From Comamonas sp. Y33R10-2 (lineage in GTDB: Bacteria > Pseudomonadota > Gammaproteobacteria > Burkholderiales > Burkholderiaceae_C): DNA of 64,000 nucleotides. The translations under genes and the position numbers were made by a program. Shown in pieces: positions 17,452-26,106 of this stretch. How positions within the stretch are numbered: position 1 is the first letter of the stretch; each line of letters opens with the position of its first letter. Location: positions 62,001 through 126,000 of the forward strand of contig NZ_CP079925.1 in assembly GCF_019355935.1 (NCBI RefSeq), given 5' to 3'. Below the pieces are notes generated by a model. It did no database searches. It was given only the letters and a program-made list of their open reading frames with translations, and was not told the DNA's origin.

Positions 17452-19080
17452 TCAGTTTGCTGAGCCTAGTGCCAAGCCTGCGTGCTCGCGCAACGGGTGG
17501 AAATGAATCTTGGGGAATCGTTCCTGAGCCAGTCGCACGTCGTAGGGGCTGGTGCACAGATAGGCCAGCGTGTCTGCCGCATCGTGCGCTAAACGCATGG
17601 GGTAGGCGTTTTCAAACTCACGCAGATCGGCGGCGTTGTCGGCCGTAATCCAGCGTGCGCCGGTGTACTGGCAGCCTTCTAAGCGCACATCGCAGTCGTA
17701 CTCGGCTTTAAGGCGGTGTTGCACCACTTCAAACTGCAGCTGACCTACGGCGCCCAGCAGCATATTGCCACCGATATCAGGTTTGAACACTTGAATCGCA
17801 CCTTCTTCACCCAGCTGCATCAGGCCTTGCTGCAACTGTTTGGTGCGCAGCGGGTTCTTCAGCACCACGGTCATGAACATTTCGGGCGCGAAGAAGGGCA
17901 GGCCGGTGAACTGCAGGCTTGGGCCATCAGTGATCGAATCGCCCAGTTGCACGCCACCGTGGATGGTGAAGCCGATGATGTCGCCGGCAAAGGCTTCATC
18001 CACCGCTTCGCGGCGCTGCGACATGAATGTCACCACGCTGGTGGGGCGCAGTTCCTTGCCGGTGCGCTGCACCTTCATCTTCATGCCGGGGGTGTACTTG
18101 CCGCTGGCCACGCGCACAAAGGCGATGCGGTCGCGGTGGTTGCTGTCCATATTGGCTTGCACCTTGAAGACCACGCCAGCAAAACCTTTGTCTTCGGGGT
18201 TGATGGTTTTTTCTTCGCGGTTGCGGTTCACTTCTGTGAATGCAATGCGCGGGCCGGGCGGGGGCGACATGTCGACCACGGCGTCCAGCACTTCCATTAC
18301 ACCGAAGTTATTTACACCGGAGCCGAAGAACACAGGCGTCAACTTGCCGGCCAGGAAGTCTTCATGGCTCCACTCGGCGGAGGCGCCCACAGCCAGTTCC
18401 ATGGATTCCAGAGCATCGTCAAACGCTTGACCAAAACGGGCACGCAGCTTGTCGGCCTCGGTCAGGGGGATGACTTCAAAGTCTTTGGGGCCACGATCGC
18501 TGCCGGGGGTGAACACCGTCATGCTCTTCGTGCGCAGATTGATGATGCCGCCGAAGCTCTTGCCTTGACCGACAGGCCAGGTGATAGGGCAGCAGGGCAT
18601 GCCCAGCTCGCGCTCAACTTCGTCCATGATGTCCAGCGGATCGCGCACTTCACGGTCAAACTTATTGACGAAGGTGATGATGGGCGTGTTGCGCTGGCGG
18701 CAAACTTCAATCAGTCGGCGGGTTTGCGATTCCACACCGTTGGCTGCGTCAATCACCATCAGGGCCGAGTCCACGGCCGTCAGCACGCGGTAGGTATCTT
18801 CCGAGAAGTCCTTGTGGCCGGGGGTGTCGAGCAGGTTGATGACGTGGTCGCGGTAGCTCATTTGCATCACCGACGATGCGACCGAGATCCCGCGCTGCTT
18901 TTCAATTTCCATCCAGTCAGACGTGGCGTGGCGGCTGGCCTTGCGGCCCTTGACCGCTCCGGCGATCTGAATCGCGCCCGAGAAAAGCAGCAGCTTTTCG
19001 GTCAGCGTGGTCTTACCCGCATCCGGGTGGGAAATGATGGCGAACGTACGACGGCGCTGAGTTTCTGGGGCGTATGACAC
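17452..19080 (-). CDS. prfC: Peptide chain release factor 3
   Basis: GTPase that recycles RF1/RF2 from the ribosome after termination. The 542 residues (E. coli 529) carry G1 SHPDAGKTT (about 17-25), the switch I region RGISV, G3 DTPGHKDFSEDTYR and G4 NKFDRE; RF3 domains 2 and 3 follow. The frame extends upstream to a GTG at 19155, but homologues start at SYAPETQRRRTFAIISHPDAG, so the GTG at 19080 is preferred. No clear ribosome site is visible before either. The stop abuts a hairpin repeat that probably shapes the 3' end of the mRNA. Confidence 0.93.
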   Translation of the reverse strand: MSYAPETQRRRTFAIISHPDAGKTTLTEKLLLFSGAIQIAGAVKGRKASRHATSDWMEIEKQRGISVASSVMQMSYRDHVINLLDTPGHKDFSEDTYRVLTAVDSALMVIDAANGVESQTRRLIEVCRQRNTPIITFVNKFDREVRDPLDIMDEVERELGMPCCPITWPVGQGKSFGGIINLRTKSMTVFTPGSDRGPKDFEVIPLTEADKLRARFGQAFDDALESMELAVGASAEWSHEDFLAGKLTPVFFGSGVNNFGVMEVLDAVVDMSPPPGPRIAFTEVNRNREEKTINPEDKGFAGVVFKVQANMDSNHRDRIAFVRVASGKYTPGMKMKVQRTGKELRPTSVVTFMSQRREAVDEAFAGDIIGFTIHGGVQLGDSITDGPSLQFTGLPFFAPEMFMTVVLKNPLRTKQLQQGLMQLGEEGAIQVFKPDIGGNMLLGAVGQLQFEVVQHRLKAEYDCDVRLEGCQYTGARWITADNAADLREFENAYPMRLAHDAADTLAYLCTSPYDVRLAQERFPKIHFHPLREHAGLALGSAN

Positions 19081-19320
19081 GGTATTGAGAGCTGTAAATA
19101 CAGCCGGAGATACCGGCTGTGACCACAAAAAGGTGCAGCGATGGGTGAGCTGCACAAGGCCTGCGCCTATACGGGGCAGACCTGTGAATAAGGCTTGAGG
19201 GCGCTTATTTTAGCGGTAGGGGCAATTCATGGAGGCTGTCTGGTAATGAGAGCTTGCCGCTGCAAGTTGAAGCGCTGTATGAAGTAAATAGAGTAAAGGC
19301 TGGTGAGAAGGGGATTCCCT

Positions 19321-19326
19321 TATAAT
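19321..19326 (+). promoter_or_regulatory. -10 element (TATAAT) of the ahcY riboswitch transcript
   Basis: A consensus -10 hexamer ends 10 nt before the riboswitch aptamer, so transcription would start at about 19333, just ahead of the first stem. No good -35 box is visible 16-18 bp upstream. Confidence 0.7.
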
Positions 19327-19335
19327 TGCCGTCCA

Positions 19336-19444
19336 TCCGAGGAGCGTTGCAGCGTTCCCCAGTCGGCTTAGCGCCGGCCACAGCGGGGCGTGAGGCTCGG
19401 ATTTCATCTCGCAACGACGCTCACCCACGCTTTCTGTGCGGTGA
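19336..19444 (+). ncRNA. S-adenosylhomocysteine (SAH) riboswitch
   Basis: Matches the proteobacterial SAH aptamer. CCGAGGAGCGTTGC (19337-19350) and AGGCTCGG (19393-19400) close stem P1. GCAACGACGCTCACC (19411-19425) pairs back to GAGCGTTGC to make the conserved pseudoknot region. The next stem, TCACCCAC with GTGCGGTGA (19421-19444), overlaps the 3' strand of the aptamer and is a likely expression platform. This class switches genes on when SAH rises. It precedes ahcY, whose enzyme removes SAH, and may also affect tlyA and metF by read-through. Confidence 0.92.
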
Positions 19445-19504
19445 GATGGCATTCGCCCCTTCTTCCGCGGAACGTGGTTTTTCATTCAAATTTTGGAGAA
19501 AACC

Positions 19505-20935
19505 ATGAACGCTGCTGTTCGCTTCAACCCTGCTGATTCGGCTATTACCGACATTACCCTTGCCGCCTGGGGCCGCAAGGAAATTCAAATCGCTGAAACT
19601 GAGATGCCCGGCCTGATGGCCATTCGCGAAGAATTCGCGGCCACTCAGCCCCTGAAGGGCGCGCGCATCACTGGCTCGCTGCACATGACCATTCAGACGG
19701 CCGTGCTGATCGAGACTCTGAAGGATCTGGGCGCTACCGTGCGCTGGGCTTCTTGCAACATCTTCTCGACCCAAGACCACGCTGCTGCGGCCATCGCCGC
19801 CACTGGCACGCCTGTGTTCGCTATCAAGGGCGAGTCGCTGAAGGATTACTGGGACTACACCCACAACATCTTCGAATTCGGCGCCAAGGGCACTGAAGGC
19901 GAAGGCCCCAACATGATTTTGGACGACGGCGGCGATGCCACCGTGCTGCTGCATCTGGGTCAAAAGGCTGAGAAAGACATCTCCGTGCTGGCCAACCCCG
20001 GTTCGGAAGAAGAAAAGATCATGTTCGCGGCCATCAAGGCCAAGCTGGCGATTGATTCCACCTGGTACACCCGCAAGTCGGCCGAAATCCGCGGCGTGAC
20101 CGAAGAAACGACCACCGGTGTGCACCGCCTGAACGAAATGTCCGCCAACGGCTCGCTGCTGTTCCGTGCGATCAATGTGAATGACTCGGTCACTAAGAGC
20201 AAGTTCGACAACCTGTACGGCTGCCGCGAATCGCTGGTGGACGGCATCAAGCGCGCCACTGACGTGATGATCGCCGGCAAGGTGGCTGTGGTGGCTGGCT
20301 ACGGTGACGTGGGCAAGGGCTGCGCCCAAGCCCTGTCCGCTCTGCGCGCCCAAGTGTGGGTGACTGAGATTGACCCCATCAACGCCCTGCAAGCCGCCAT
20401 GGAAGGCTACAAGGTCGTAACCATGGAATATGCCGCCGACAAGTGCGACATCTTCGTGACCACCACCGGCAACAAGGACATCATTCGCCACGAGCACATG
20501 GTTGCCATGAAGGATGAAGCCATCGTCTGCAACATCGGTCACTTCGACAACGAAATCGACGTCGCTTCGATCGAGAAGTATGAGTGGGAAGAAATCAAGC
20601 CCCAGGTCGACCACATCAAGTTCCCTGATGGCAAGAAGATCATCCTGCTGGCCAAGGGTCGCTTGGTGAATTTGGGTTGCGCCACCGGCCACCCCTCGTT
20701 CGTGATGAGCGCATCGTTTGCCAACCAAACCATCGCCCAGATCGAGCTGTTTACCCGCCCTGAAGCCTACGAAGTGGGCAAGGTCTACGTGCTGCCCAAG
20801 GTGCTGGACGAAAAGGTGGCACGCCTGCACCTGAAGAAGGTGGGCGCACAACTGACTGAGCTGAGCGACGTACAAGCCGCTTATATTGGCGTGAAGAAGG
20901 AAGGCCCTTACAAGCCTGAAACTTACCGTTATTAA
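19505..20935 (+). CDS. ahcY: Adenosylhomocysteinase
   Basis: Reversibly hydrolyses S-adenosylhomocysteine to adenosine and homocysteine, with bound NAD, in the activated methyl cycle. 476 residues. Visible marks are [16 protein letters not shown] with the substrate-binding segment (about 56-71), [14 protein letters not shown] (about 82-95), the NAD-binding loop [13 protein letters not shown] (about 262-274), TGNKDI and the C-terminal KPETYRY with Lys and Tyr that contact NAD. The ATG at 19505 follows TTTTGGAGAAACC. It is governed by the SAH riboswitch upstream and followed by a three-hairpin repeat. Confidence 0.98.
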   Translation: MNAAVRFNPADSAITDITLAAWGRKEIQIAETEMPGLMAIREEFAATQPLKGARITGSLHMTIQTAVLIETLKDLGATVRWASCNIFSTQDHAAAAIAATGTPVFAIKGESLKDYWDYTHNIFEFGAKGTEGEGPNMILDDGGDATVLLHLGQKAEKDISVLANPGSEEEKIMFAAIKAKLAIDSTWYTRKSAEIRGVTEETTTGVHRLNEMSANGSLLFRAINVNDSVTKSKFDNLYGCRESLVDGIKRATDVMIAGKVAVVAGYGDVGKGCAQALSALRAQVWVTEIDPINALQAAMEGYKVVTMEYAADKCDIFVTTTGNKDIIRHEHMVAMKDEAIVCNIGHFDNEIDVASIEKYEWEEIKPQVDHIKFPDGKKIILLAKGRLVNLGCATGHPSFVMSASFANQTIAQIELFTRPEAYEVGKVYVLPKVLDEKVARLHLKKVGAQLTELSDVQAAYIGVKKEGPYKPETYRY

Positions 20936-20943
20936 AAATAGCG

Positions 20944-21043
20944 ACACCCCCTAAGCCGCTGCGCGGCTTCCCCCTCTCTGGCTTCGCCGGAGGGGGACGA
21001 CACCTTCGGTGCGGGGCGGCCCTTCCTCGGTGTCTCCTTGTGG
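20944..21043 (+). repeat. Three-hairpin post-stop repeat, copy C (ahcY)
   Basis: Starts 8 nt behind the ahcY stop. ACACCCCCTAAG, stem AAGCCG-ctgcg-CGGCTT, long hairpin CCCCCTC...GAGGGGG capped by CTGGCTTCGCCGG, then ACACCTTCGGTGCGGGGC. The stems vary from copy to copy in a compensatory way. Confidence 0.88.
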
Positions 21044-21078
21044 AGGCGTGCCGGTGTTGAAGAGTGGTTATTTAATTT

Positions 21079-21160
21079 GATAGCTGCTAGCGTGAGTTCT
21101 GTATGAGTTTCAGGTTTATAAGTGTCTGAATTTCAATAGATACAAGCGCAAGAAGCTATC
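21079..21160. repeat. AGCTGCTAG-family repeat, intergenic (ahcY-tlyA)
   Basis: Left arm GATAGCTGCTAGCG (21079-21092) and right arm CGCAAGAAGCTATC (21147-21160) are inverted repeats matching at 12 of 14 positions, 54 bp apart. Same arm sequence as the copies at 28636 and 38646. Confidence 0.65.
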
Positions 21161-21231
21161 TAAAACAGATTTTTGCCTCGCTGCACTACGGTGCAGTGCC
21201 CGGCTTGGTTAATTTCAAAGGAAGCGACGCT

Positions 21232-22431
21232 ATGCGCGCAGATGTTTTTTTGGTGGAAGCAGGTCATGCTTCGACACGCTCACAGGCGCAACGCCTGATT
21301 GCTTCGGGCGTGGAGTGGCGCCTGACGCCGCTGGCTCCTTGGAAGAAGGTTTCCAAGAACGGTGACGATATTCCTGCAGGCGCTGAGCTGAACTTGCTCG
21401 ATGCGGCTGAAGCCAAGTACATCTCGCGTGGCGGTCTCAAGCTCGAAGGTGCGCTGGCGGCTACTGGCATTGCTGTGAAAGATCTGCGTTGCCTGGACGT
21501 AGGCCAAAGCACCGGCGGTTTTACCGACTGCTTGCTGCAGGCCGGCGCTGCCCAAGTGGTGGGCGTGGATGTGGGTCACAGCCAGTTGCATGAGCGTCTG
21601 CGCAATGACGAGCGCGTGATCTGCGTGGAAAGCTTTAACGCTCGCACGCTGACGCCTGAGTCGCTGGAAGAAGCTTGCGATGAAGCGCTGAGCGAAGTGC
21701 TCGAAGTCGAAGAAGACAACGATACCCAGCCACAAGCTCCTTACGCCTGGATGCGCAACGGTGGTCAGGTCGATGAGGACTATGACGACACTGATGACGC
21801 TAAAGAGCAAGACATTGAGTCCTTCAAGGCTGAGCGTGCGGCCAAGGCTCGTGCCAAGTTTGAAGGCAATGCGCCTGTAGAGAGCCGCCGCAAGGCGGGC
21901 ACCGAGAACATTGACATCACGCCCGCGTTTGACTTTGTCACCGGCGATGTGTCCTTTATCTCGCTGACGTTGGTGCTGCCGTCCGTTGTGCAAGTGCTCA
22001 AGCCACATGGTCAGCTGCTGATGCTGGTCAAGCCCCAGTTTGAGCTTCAACCCGGCCAGATTGGCAAGGGCGGCATTGTGCGCGACAAGGCTTTGTACTT
22101 GGAAGTTGAGCAGCGTATCCGTGAATGCCTCACCGGTTTAGGTCTGACGGTCAAGCGTTGGATGGACTCGCCTATCGAAGGCGGCGACGGTAACCACGAG
22201 TTCTTCGTCTGGGCCGAGCAAGGCGCTGAGATTAAGGCTCCTGCTCCTCAGCTCGCCGTTGATGAAGAAGCCAGCGCCAAGCCAGCCGTTAAAACGACAG
22301 CCAAGCGCCCATCGCGTGCCGACATTAAGGCGCATCGTGCCAAGCAAGAGCTGTATGAAGACCCTGAGACGGCCAGCTTTGGTCAGCCCGGCCCTGGCCG
22401 CGGCAAGCAAAAAAAGCGCAACGAGCGCTAA
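21232..22431 (+). CDS. tlyA: TlyA family RNA 2'-O-methyltransferase
   Basis: S4-domain plus FtsJ-type methyltransferase. Characterised TlyA proteins methylate ribose at 16S C1409 and/or 23S C1920. 399 residues against the usual 250-270. The S4 part is RADVFLVEAGHASTRSQAQRL (2-22, shortened view); the SAM-binding loop is LDVGQSTGGFTDCLL (about 87-101), followed by VVGVDVGHSQL. Two additions explain the length: an acidic insert at about 150-225 inside the catalytic domain and a charged, Lys-rich C-terminal tail after about 335. ATG at 21232 follows AAGGAAG. It sits between ahcY and metF, a common betaproteobacterial arrangement; as a SAM user it produces SAH. Confidence 0.88.
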   Translation: MRADVFLVEAGHASTRSQAQRLIASGVEWRLTPLAPWKKVSKNGDDIPAGAELNLLDAAEAKYISRGGLKLEGALAATGIAVKDLRCLDVGQSTGGFTDCLLQAGAAQVVGVDVGHSQLHERLRNDERVICVESFNARTLTPESLEEACDEALSEVLEVEEDNDTQPQAPYAWMRNGGQVDEDYDDTDDAKEQDIESFKAERAAKARAKFEGNAPVESRRKAGTENIDITPAFDFVTGDVSFISLTLVLPSVVQVLKPHGQLLMLVKPQFELQPGQIGKGGIVRDKALYLEVEQRIRECLTGLGLTVKRWMDSPIEGGDGNHEFFVWAEQGAEIKAPAPQLAVDEEASAKPAVKTTAKRPSRADIKAHRAKQELYEDPETASFGQPGPGRGKQKKRNER

Positions 22432-22444
22432 GACCTGCGCTTTG

Positions 22445-22569
22445 AAGAGCGGCTAACACAACCGAGCAAATCGAAGGTTTGCTTTTGAGACGAGGCGCGA
22501 AGCCGTAGGCAGTACAAAAGTACGACAAGCCAAAGCAAGGACGTCTCAAGGGTGGTGTTAGTGGCTCTT
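22445..22569. repeat. 125-bp nested inverted repeat between tlyA and metF
   Basis: Outer arms AAGAGCGGCTAACACAACC (22445-22463) and GGTGGTGTTAGTGGCTCTT (22551-22569) match at 16 of 19 positions. Inner arms TTGAGACG (22485-22492) and CGTCTCAA (22542-22549) are perfect, and the centre holds GTAC-aaaa-GTAC. No coding capacity. It resembles a miniature inverted-repeat element; no second copy was found in the window. Confidence 0.65.
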
Positions 22570-22638
22570 AGCAAAATGCCATGGGCGTTGAGTGTTCAGC
22601 GCTCGTTCCTGATTCAAGATTCAAAGACCCAGACTGCT

Positions 22639-23466
22639 ATGAGCTTTCCCGTCAGCTTCGAGTTTTTTCCCACCAAAACGCCTGAGGGCGCGGCCAAGCA
22701 TGTGGGTGTGCGTCAGGCGCTGTATGCGCGCAAGCCTCAGTTTTGCTCCGTCACCTATGGTGCGGGCGGCTCTACGCAGGCCGGCACCTTCACTATGGTG
22801 AAAGACATCCAGAGCGAAGGCGTCAACGCGGCTTCGCACTTCTCATGCATTGGTGCAACGCAAGACTCCGTGCGCGCCGAACTCACTGAACTCAAAGCCA
22901 TGGGCGTTAAGCGCATCGTGGCCTTGCGGGGTGACTTGCCCAGCGGTTATGGACTGGGCGGCGAGTTCCATTACGCCAGCGATCTCGTTGCATTTGTGCG
23001 ACAAGAATTTGGTGACTGGTTTTACATCGAAATCGCCGCTTATCCCGAAACTCACCCTCAAGCAAAGTCCCCACGTAGTGATCTGGACGCATTTGTTGCT
23101 AAAGTTCGTGCCGGTGCAGATTCTGCCATCACGCAATACTTCTACAATGCCGACGCATACATGCGCTTTGTAGATGAGGTGAAGGCCTTGGGGCTCGACA
23201 TTCCTGTCGTGCCAGGAATCATGCCCATCACCAGCTCTACACAGCTGATGCGCTTCTCGGATGCATGCGGCACCGAGATCCCGCGCTGGATTCGCCTGCG
23301 TCTGCAGGCTTACGGAGATGACACCGCTTCCATTCGTGCGTTCGGATTGGATGTGGTGACGCATCTTTGCGAACAGTTGCGCAGCCAGGGAGCTCCCGGG
23401 TTGCACTTCTATACGATGAACCAGAGCGTCGCCACTCTGGAGATCTGCGATCGTCTGGGCCTGTAA
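22639..23466 (+). CDS. metF: Methylenetetrahydrofolate reductase
   Basis: Flavoenzyme reducing 5,10-methylene-THF to 5-methyl-THF, the methyl donor for methionine synthesis. 275 residues, a normal bacterial length. The N-terminus SFEFFPTKTPEG holds the catalytic Glu (about residue 8), followed by CSVTYGAGGST and the flavin-binding region VALRGDLPSG and YIEIAAYPETHP. The frame is open upstream to 22552, but that part falls in a repeat region; homologues start near the ATG at 22639. The ribosome site is weak. Together with ahcY it completes the homocysteine branch of the methyl cycle. Confidence 0.95.
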   Translation: MSFPVSFEFFPTKTPEGAAKHVGVRQALYARKPQFCSVTYGAGGSTQAGTFTMVKDIQSEGVNAASHFSCIGATQDSVRAELTELKAMGVKRIVALRGDLPSGYGLGGEFHYASDLVAFVRQEFGDWFYIEIAAYPETHPQAKSPRSDLDAFVAKVRAGADSAITQYFYNADAYMRFVDEVKALGLDIPVVPGIMPITSSTQLMRFSDACGTEIPRWIRLRLQAYGDDTASIRAFGLDVVTHLCEQLRSQGAPGLHFYTMNQSVATLEICDRLGL

Positions 23467-23539
23467 GCCATAAGCTTGCTGGCCGCTGGGCGGCCAGTCT
23501 TGGGCGACTCTCTCTTGAGCTATCAAGGAGATTGCGCCC

Positions 23540-24298
23540 GTGCAACCCAAATTTTCGCGCTTGCGCTGTTATCGATGGATTAGTCTTGCCTTGGTCACTG
23601 TGACCATGGCTGGCTGTGCCCCTCTGCCTGAAAATATGGCACAGCAAGAGCCGGTCCTTCAAAGCCGACCTTCAAAGCCAGTGGCGCAAGCCAGCGCCTC
23701 TGACCCTTTGCGTCCCGATGCTTACTCGCGCAGCAACTTTCGCGATAGAGGGCTGGGCGTGAAGGCGAATAAGCCTTTAGACGCTGAGACAGCAGATTTT
23801 CCGGAAGACAGCACTAAGTATGAACTGAGCCCCTCGCGTGAAAGCGATCAGTCGGGCAAGGCTTCTTGGTATGGCGGTCAGTTCCATGGCCGCAAGACTG
23901 CCAGTGGCGAGCGCTTTGACAGCATGGACATGACGGCTGCGCATAAGACCCTGCCTTTTGGCACGCGCGTCTGTGTACGCAGTGCGGTGACCGGTAAAAG
24001 CGTGGTGGTGCGCATCAATGACCGCGGCCCGTTTACTCCTGGGCGCATTATTGACTTGAGCAAGGGTGCCGCCCAAGAGCTGGGCATGCTGGGTTTGGGG
24101 GTCAAGCCTGTGGAGCTGTGGCAGCTCGAGGTGGATGAAGAGGAATGTCCTATGACTCGTATCTCATCTGCAGAAAAGAAGCGGATGGGAGATAAAAAGC
24201 GCGCTGCCAGTGCCTCTTCCAAATCGACCAAGGTGCGCGCAGCATCGGCCAGTAAGCCTGTACGTAAAGTTTCTGAGACCGCTAAGCAAAAGCGCTGA
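23540..24298 (+). CDS. rlpA: RlpA-family septal ring lytic transglycosylase (lipoprotein)
   Basis: RlpA proteins are outer-membrane lipoproteins that cleave denuded glycan strands at the division site. 252 residues starting with GTG after AAGGAGA. A signal peptide ends in a lipobox-like TMAGC (Cys at about 26). The double-psi beta-barrel spans about 104-198: GKASWYGGQFHGRKTASGE holds the catalytic Glu, then AAHKTLPFGTRVCV and RINDRGPF with the catalytic Asp. There is no SPOR domain at the C-terminus; a basic Lys/Ser/Ala tail takes its place, so targeting to the septum by denuded glycan binding is doubtful. Confidence 0.9.
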   Translation: MQPKFSRLRCYRWISLALVTVTMAGCAPLPENMAQQEPVLQSRPSKPVAQASASDPLRPDAYSRSNFRDRGLGVKANKPLDAETADFPEDSTKYELSPSRESDQSGKASWYGGQFHGRKTASGERFDSMDMTAAHKTLPFGTRVCVRSAVTGKSVVVRINDRGPFTPGRIIDLSKGAAQELGMLGLGVKPVELWQLEVDEEECPMTRISSAEKKRMGDKKRAASASSKSTKVRAASASKPVRKVSETAKQKR

Positions 24299-24429
24299 GT
24301 GAAGCACTGCGCTGGGTGAGTAGCGTAGCCGCCAAGCTCCGTCTCGAAGAATGACGCCGGCAAACGGAAGAGCGCAGCGTCGTTATACGTATTTCAAACT
24401 CAATGGAAACAGTTAACCGCTGGCGAGAA

Positions 24430-24458
24430 TTTAGGCGCAGTCTGGTGACTGCGCCTTG
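24430..24458 (-). terminator. Terminator-like hairpin behind rlmJ
   Basis: GGCGCAGTC (24434-24442) pairs with GACTGCGCC (24447-24455), 4-nt loop. The T run on the minus strand is weak (TAAATTCT). It lies about 20 nt behind the rlmJ stop. Confidence 0.55.
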
Positions 24459-24473
24459 AGGCCCGTGAGCCAA

Positions 24474-25343
24474 TTACTTTCCGCCGGATTCGAGTGTGAA
24501 TGCCGCATTTTCGTCTTGGCCCAGCAGTTTGACGAGCTGAGGCATGGCGGGTTTGAGATTCTCTTTCAGGTTGAAGGGCGGGTTAACGATGAACATGCCG
24601 CTGGCAGGCAGACCGCCGCGCTCGGATGTCTTGTTGCTCTTCACGGTGAGCGTGGCGTGCAGCCAGCTCTTGCCAGCCTTAGTGGCCATGGTCTTGATGC
24701 GCTTGGGCAAGTCATGCGCATCAGGGCGGGGAATGATGGGATACCAAACGGCATAAGTGCCGGTGGGAAAGCGCTTGAGGCCGTCTTCGACCATATCCAG
24801 CACGCGGCCGTAATCGGTCTTGATCTCATAGCTAGGATCGCACAGCAGCAAACCGCGGCGTGATGGTGGAGGCAGGAATTTCTTCACGCCCTCAAAGCCA
24901 TCTTCCATCAGAACATTGACCTGACGAGGCACTTCCAGCTGAGCGATATTGCCCAGCAGCGAGTGCATGTCCGTGGGGTGCAACTCAAAAGCCTTCAGGC
25001 GGTCATGAGCGCGCAGCAGAGCTTGAGTGATGAAGGGCGAGCCGGGGTAATTGCGAACAGTATTGCCTTGATTGAAGCTGCGCACCATTTGCATGTAGTT
25101 TTGCAAAATGGGTGCCAGATCGGACTCTTTAGCGGCGAGCATACGCAGGATGCCGTCTCCGGCTTCGCCGCTCTTGTTGGCGTAGTCGCCGTCGAGGCGG
25201 TACAGGCCTGCGCCTGCGTGGGTGTCGAGCACCGTCAGCGCAGCCTCTTTTTGCGTGAGGTATTGCACAGTGGCAATCAGAATGGTGTGCTTGAGCACAT
25301 CAGCGTGATTGCCGGCATGAAAGGCGTGGCGATAACTGAACAT
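24474..25343 (-). CDS. rlmJ: 23S rRNA (adenine(2030)-N6)-methyltransferase RlmJ
   Basis: SAM-dependent enzyme that makes m6A2030 in 23S rRNA. 289 residues (E. coli 280). Start MFSYRHAFHAGNHADVLKH is the family signature, followed by LDTHAGAGLYRLDG (about 39-52). The catalytic motif reads LLCDPSYEIKTDY (about 166-178), that is DPSY where most members have DPPY. MFIVNPPF near the C-terminus is also conserved. It converges with rlpA. No clear ribosome site precedes the ATG. Confidence 0.92.
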   Translation of the reverse strand: MFSYRHAFHAGNHADVLKHTILIATVQYLTQKEAALTVLDTHAGAGLYRLDGDYANKSGEAGDGILRMLAAKESDLAPILQNYMQMVRSFNQGNTVRNYPGSPFITQALLRAHDRLKAFELHPTDMHSLLGNIAQLEVPRQVNVLMEDGFEGVKKFLPPPSRRGLLLCDPSYEIKTDYGRVLDMVEDGLKRFPTGTYAVWYPIIPRPDAHDLPKRIKTMATKAGKSWLHATLTVKSNKTSERGGLPASGMFIVNPPFNLKENLKPAMPQLVKLLGQDENAAFTLESGGK

Positions 25344-25503
25344 AGAAAGGAATGGTAACCAGCAGGGTAAAAAAGAGGAACAGCACTTTTTACCCTGTGG
25401 TTTCTAAAGGCTGCTGATGCCAGTGCGCAGAGTGAGAAAAAGGCCAAATGGGCTCTTTCACAACAGGCTGCTGCACGAAAAAACGCAGGTTCTGTCGTTT
25501 TTG

Positions 25504-25509
25504 TATAAT
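25504..25509 (+). promoter_or_regulatory. -10 element of the rplM-rpsI promoter
   Basis: Consensus TATAAT followed by the GC-rich discriminator GGCGGG, a pattern typical of growth-rate and ppGpp controlled ribosomal promoters. Start of transcription expected near 25516. The -35 region has no good match. Confidence 0.7.
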
Positions 25510-25515
25510 GGCGGG

Positions 25516-25668
25516 CTTCGCAGCGATTTTATGGTCCCCGCGGCGAAGGCTCAAACTTCGGTCTGAGTAACCCCGCCTAAGAGGCTTCCTTTAAAAGATT
25601 CGTCTTTTTCGAGAAGAAGCACCGACCGCGGAAAAGGGGCCGCCAAACCCTCTAGAAAGAGAAAACTC
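25516..25668 (+). promoter_or_regulatory. Structured 5' leader of rplM-rpsI
   Basis: CTTCGC (25516-25521) pairs with GCGAAG (25543-25548), and beyond one A-G mismatch GCG (25523-25525) pairs with CGC (25539-25541). A second small stem is CTCA (25550-25553) with TGAG (25564-25567). About 150 nt separate the expected start of transcription from rplM, long enough for an autogenous L13 control element, but this is inference. Confidence 0.4.
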
Positions 25669-26097
25669 ATGTCTACATTCAGCGCAAAGCCCGCTGAGGT
25701 CGTGCACGAGTGGTTTGTGATTGACGCCACCGATAAGGTGCTCGGACGTGTCGCCAGCGAAGTGGCACTCCGTCTGCGCGGCAAGCACAAAGCCATTTAC
25801 ACACCTCACGTTGATACCGGTGACTACATCGTCATCATCAATGCATCCAAGATCAAGGTCACTGGCACCAAGAACTTGGACAAGGTGTACTACCGTCACT
25901 CCGGTTATCCAGGCGGCATCACTGCCACCAACTTCCGCGACCTGCAAGCCAAGTTTCCTGGCCGTGCAATCGAGAAGGCCGTTAAGGGCATGCTGCCTAA
26001 GGGTCCTCTGGGTTACGCCATGATCAAGAAGCTGAAGGTTTACGGTGGTGCTGAGCATCCTCACACCGCTCAACAGCCTAAAGTGCTGGAAGTCTAA
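25669..26097 (+). CDS. rplM: 50S ribosomal protein L13
   Basis: Early-assembly protein of the large ribosomal subunit, 142 residues as in E. coli. Recognisable segments are [19 protein letters not shown] (near the N-terminus), [19 protein letters not shown] and [10 protein letters not shown]. An AGAAAGAG ribosome site precedes the ATG. It is co-transcribed with rpsI, 9 nt downstream. Confidence 0.98.
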   Translation: MSTFSAKPAEVVHEWFVIDATDKVLGRVASEVALRLRGKHKAIYTPHVDTGDYIVIINASKIKVTGTKNLDKVYYRHSGYPGGITATNFRDLQAKFPGRAIEKAVKGMLPKGPLGYAMIKKLKVYGGAEHPHTAQQPKVLEV

Positions 26098-26106
26098 GGA
26101 GTCGAG

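Noticed and set aside
17716..19077. 453-codon open frame on the plus strand
   Set aside because: It is the exact antisense of prfC, rich in His and Gln as GC-rich shadows usually are, with no homology or ribosome site.
19421..20947. 508-codon open frame on the minus strand
   Set aside because: Antisense of ahcY and its riboswitch; composition is that of a shadow frame.
23878..24363. Minus-strand ORF overlapping rlpA, with imperfect inverted repeat ACTGCGCT/AGCGCAGCG at 24306-24380
   Set aside because: The coding part is a shadow of rlpA; the repeat arms are too short to class with either family.
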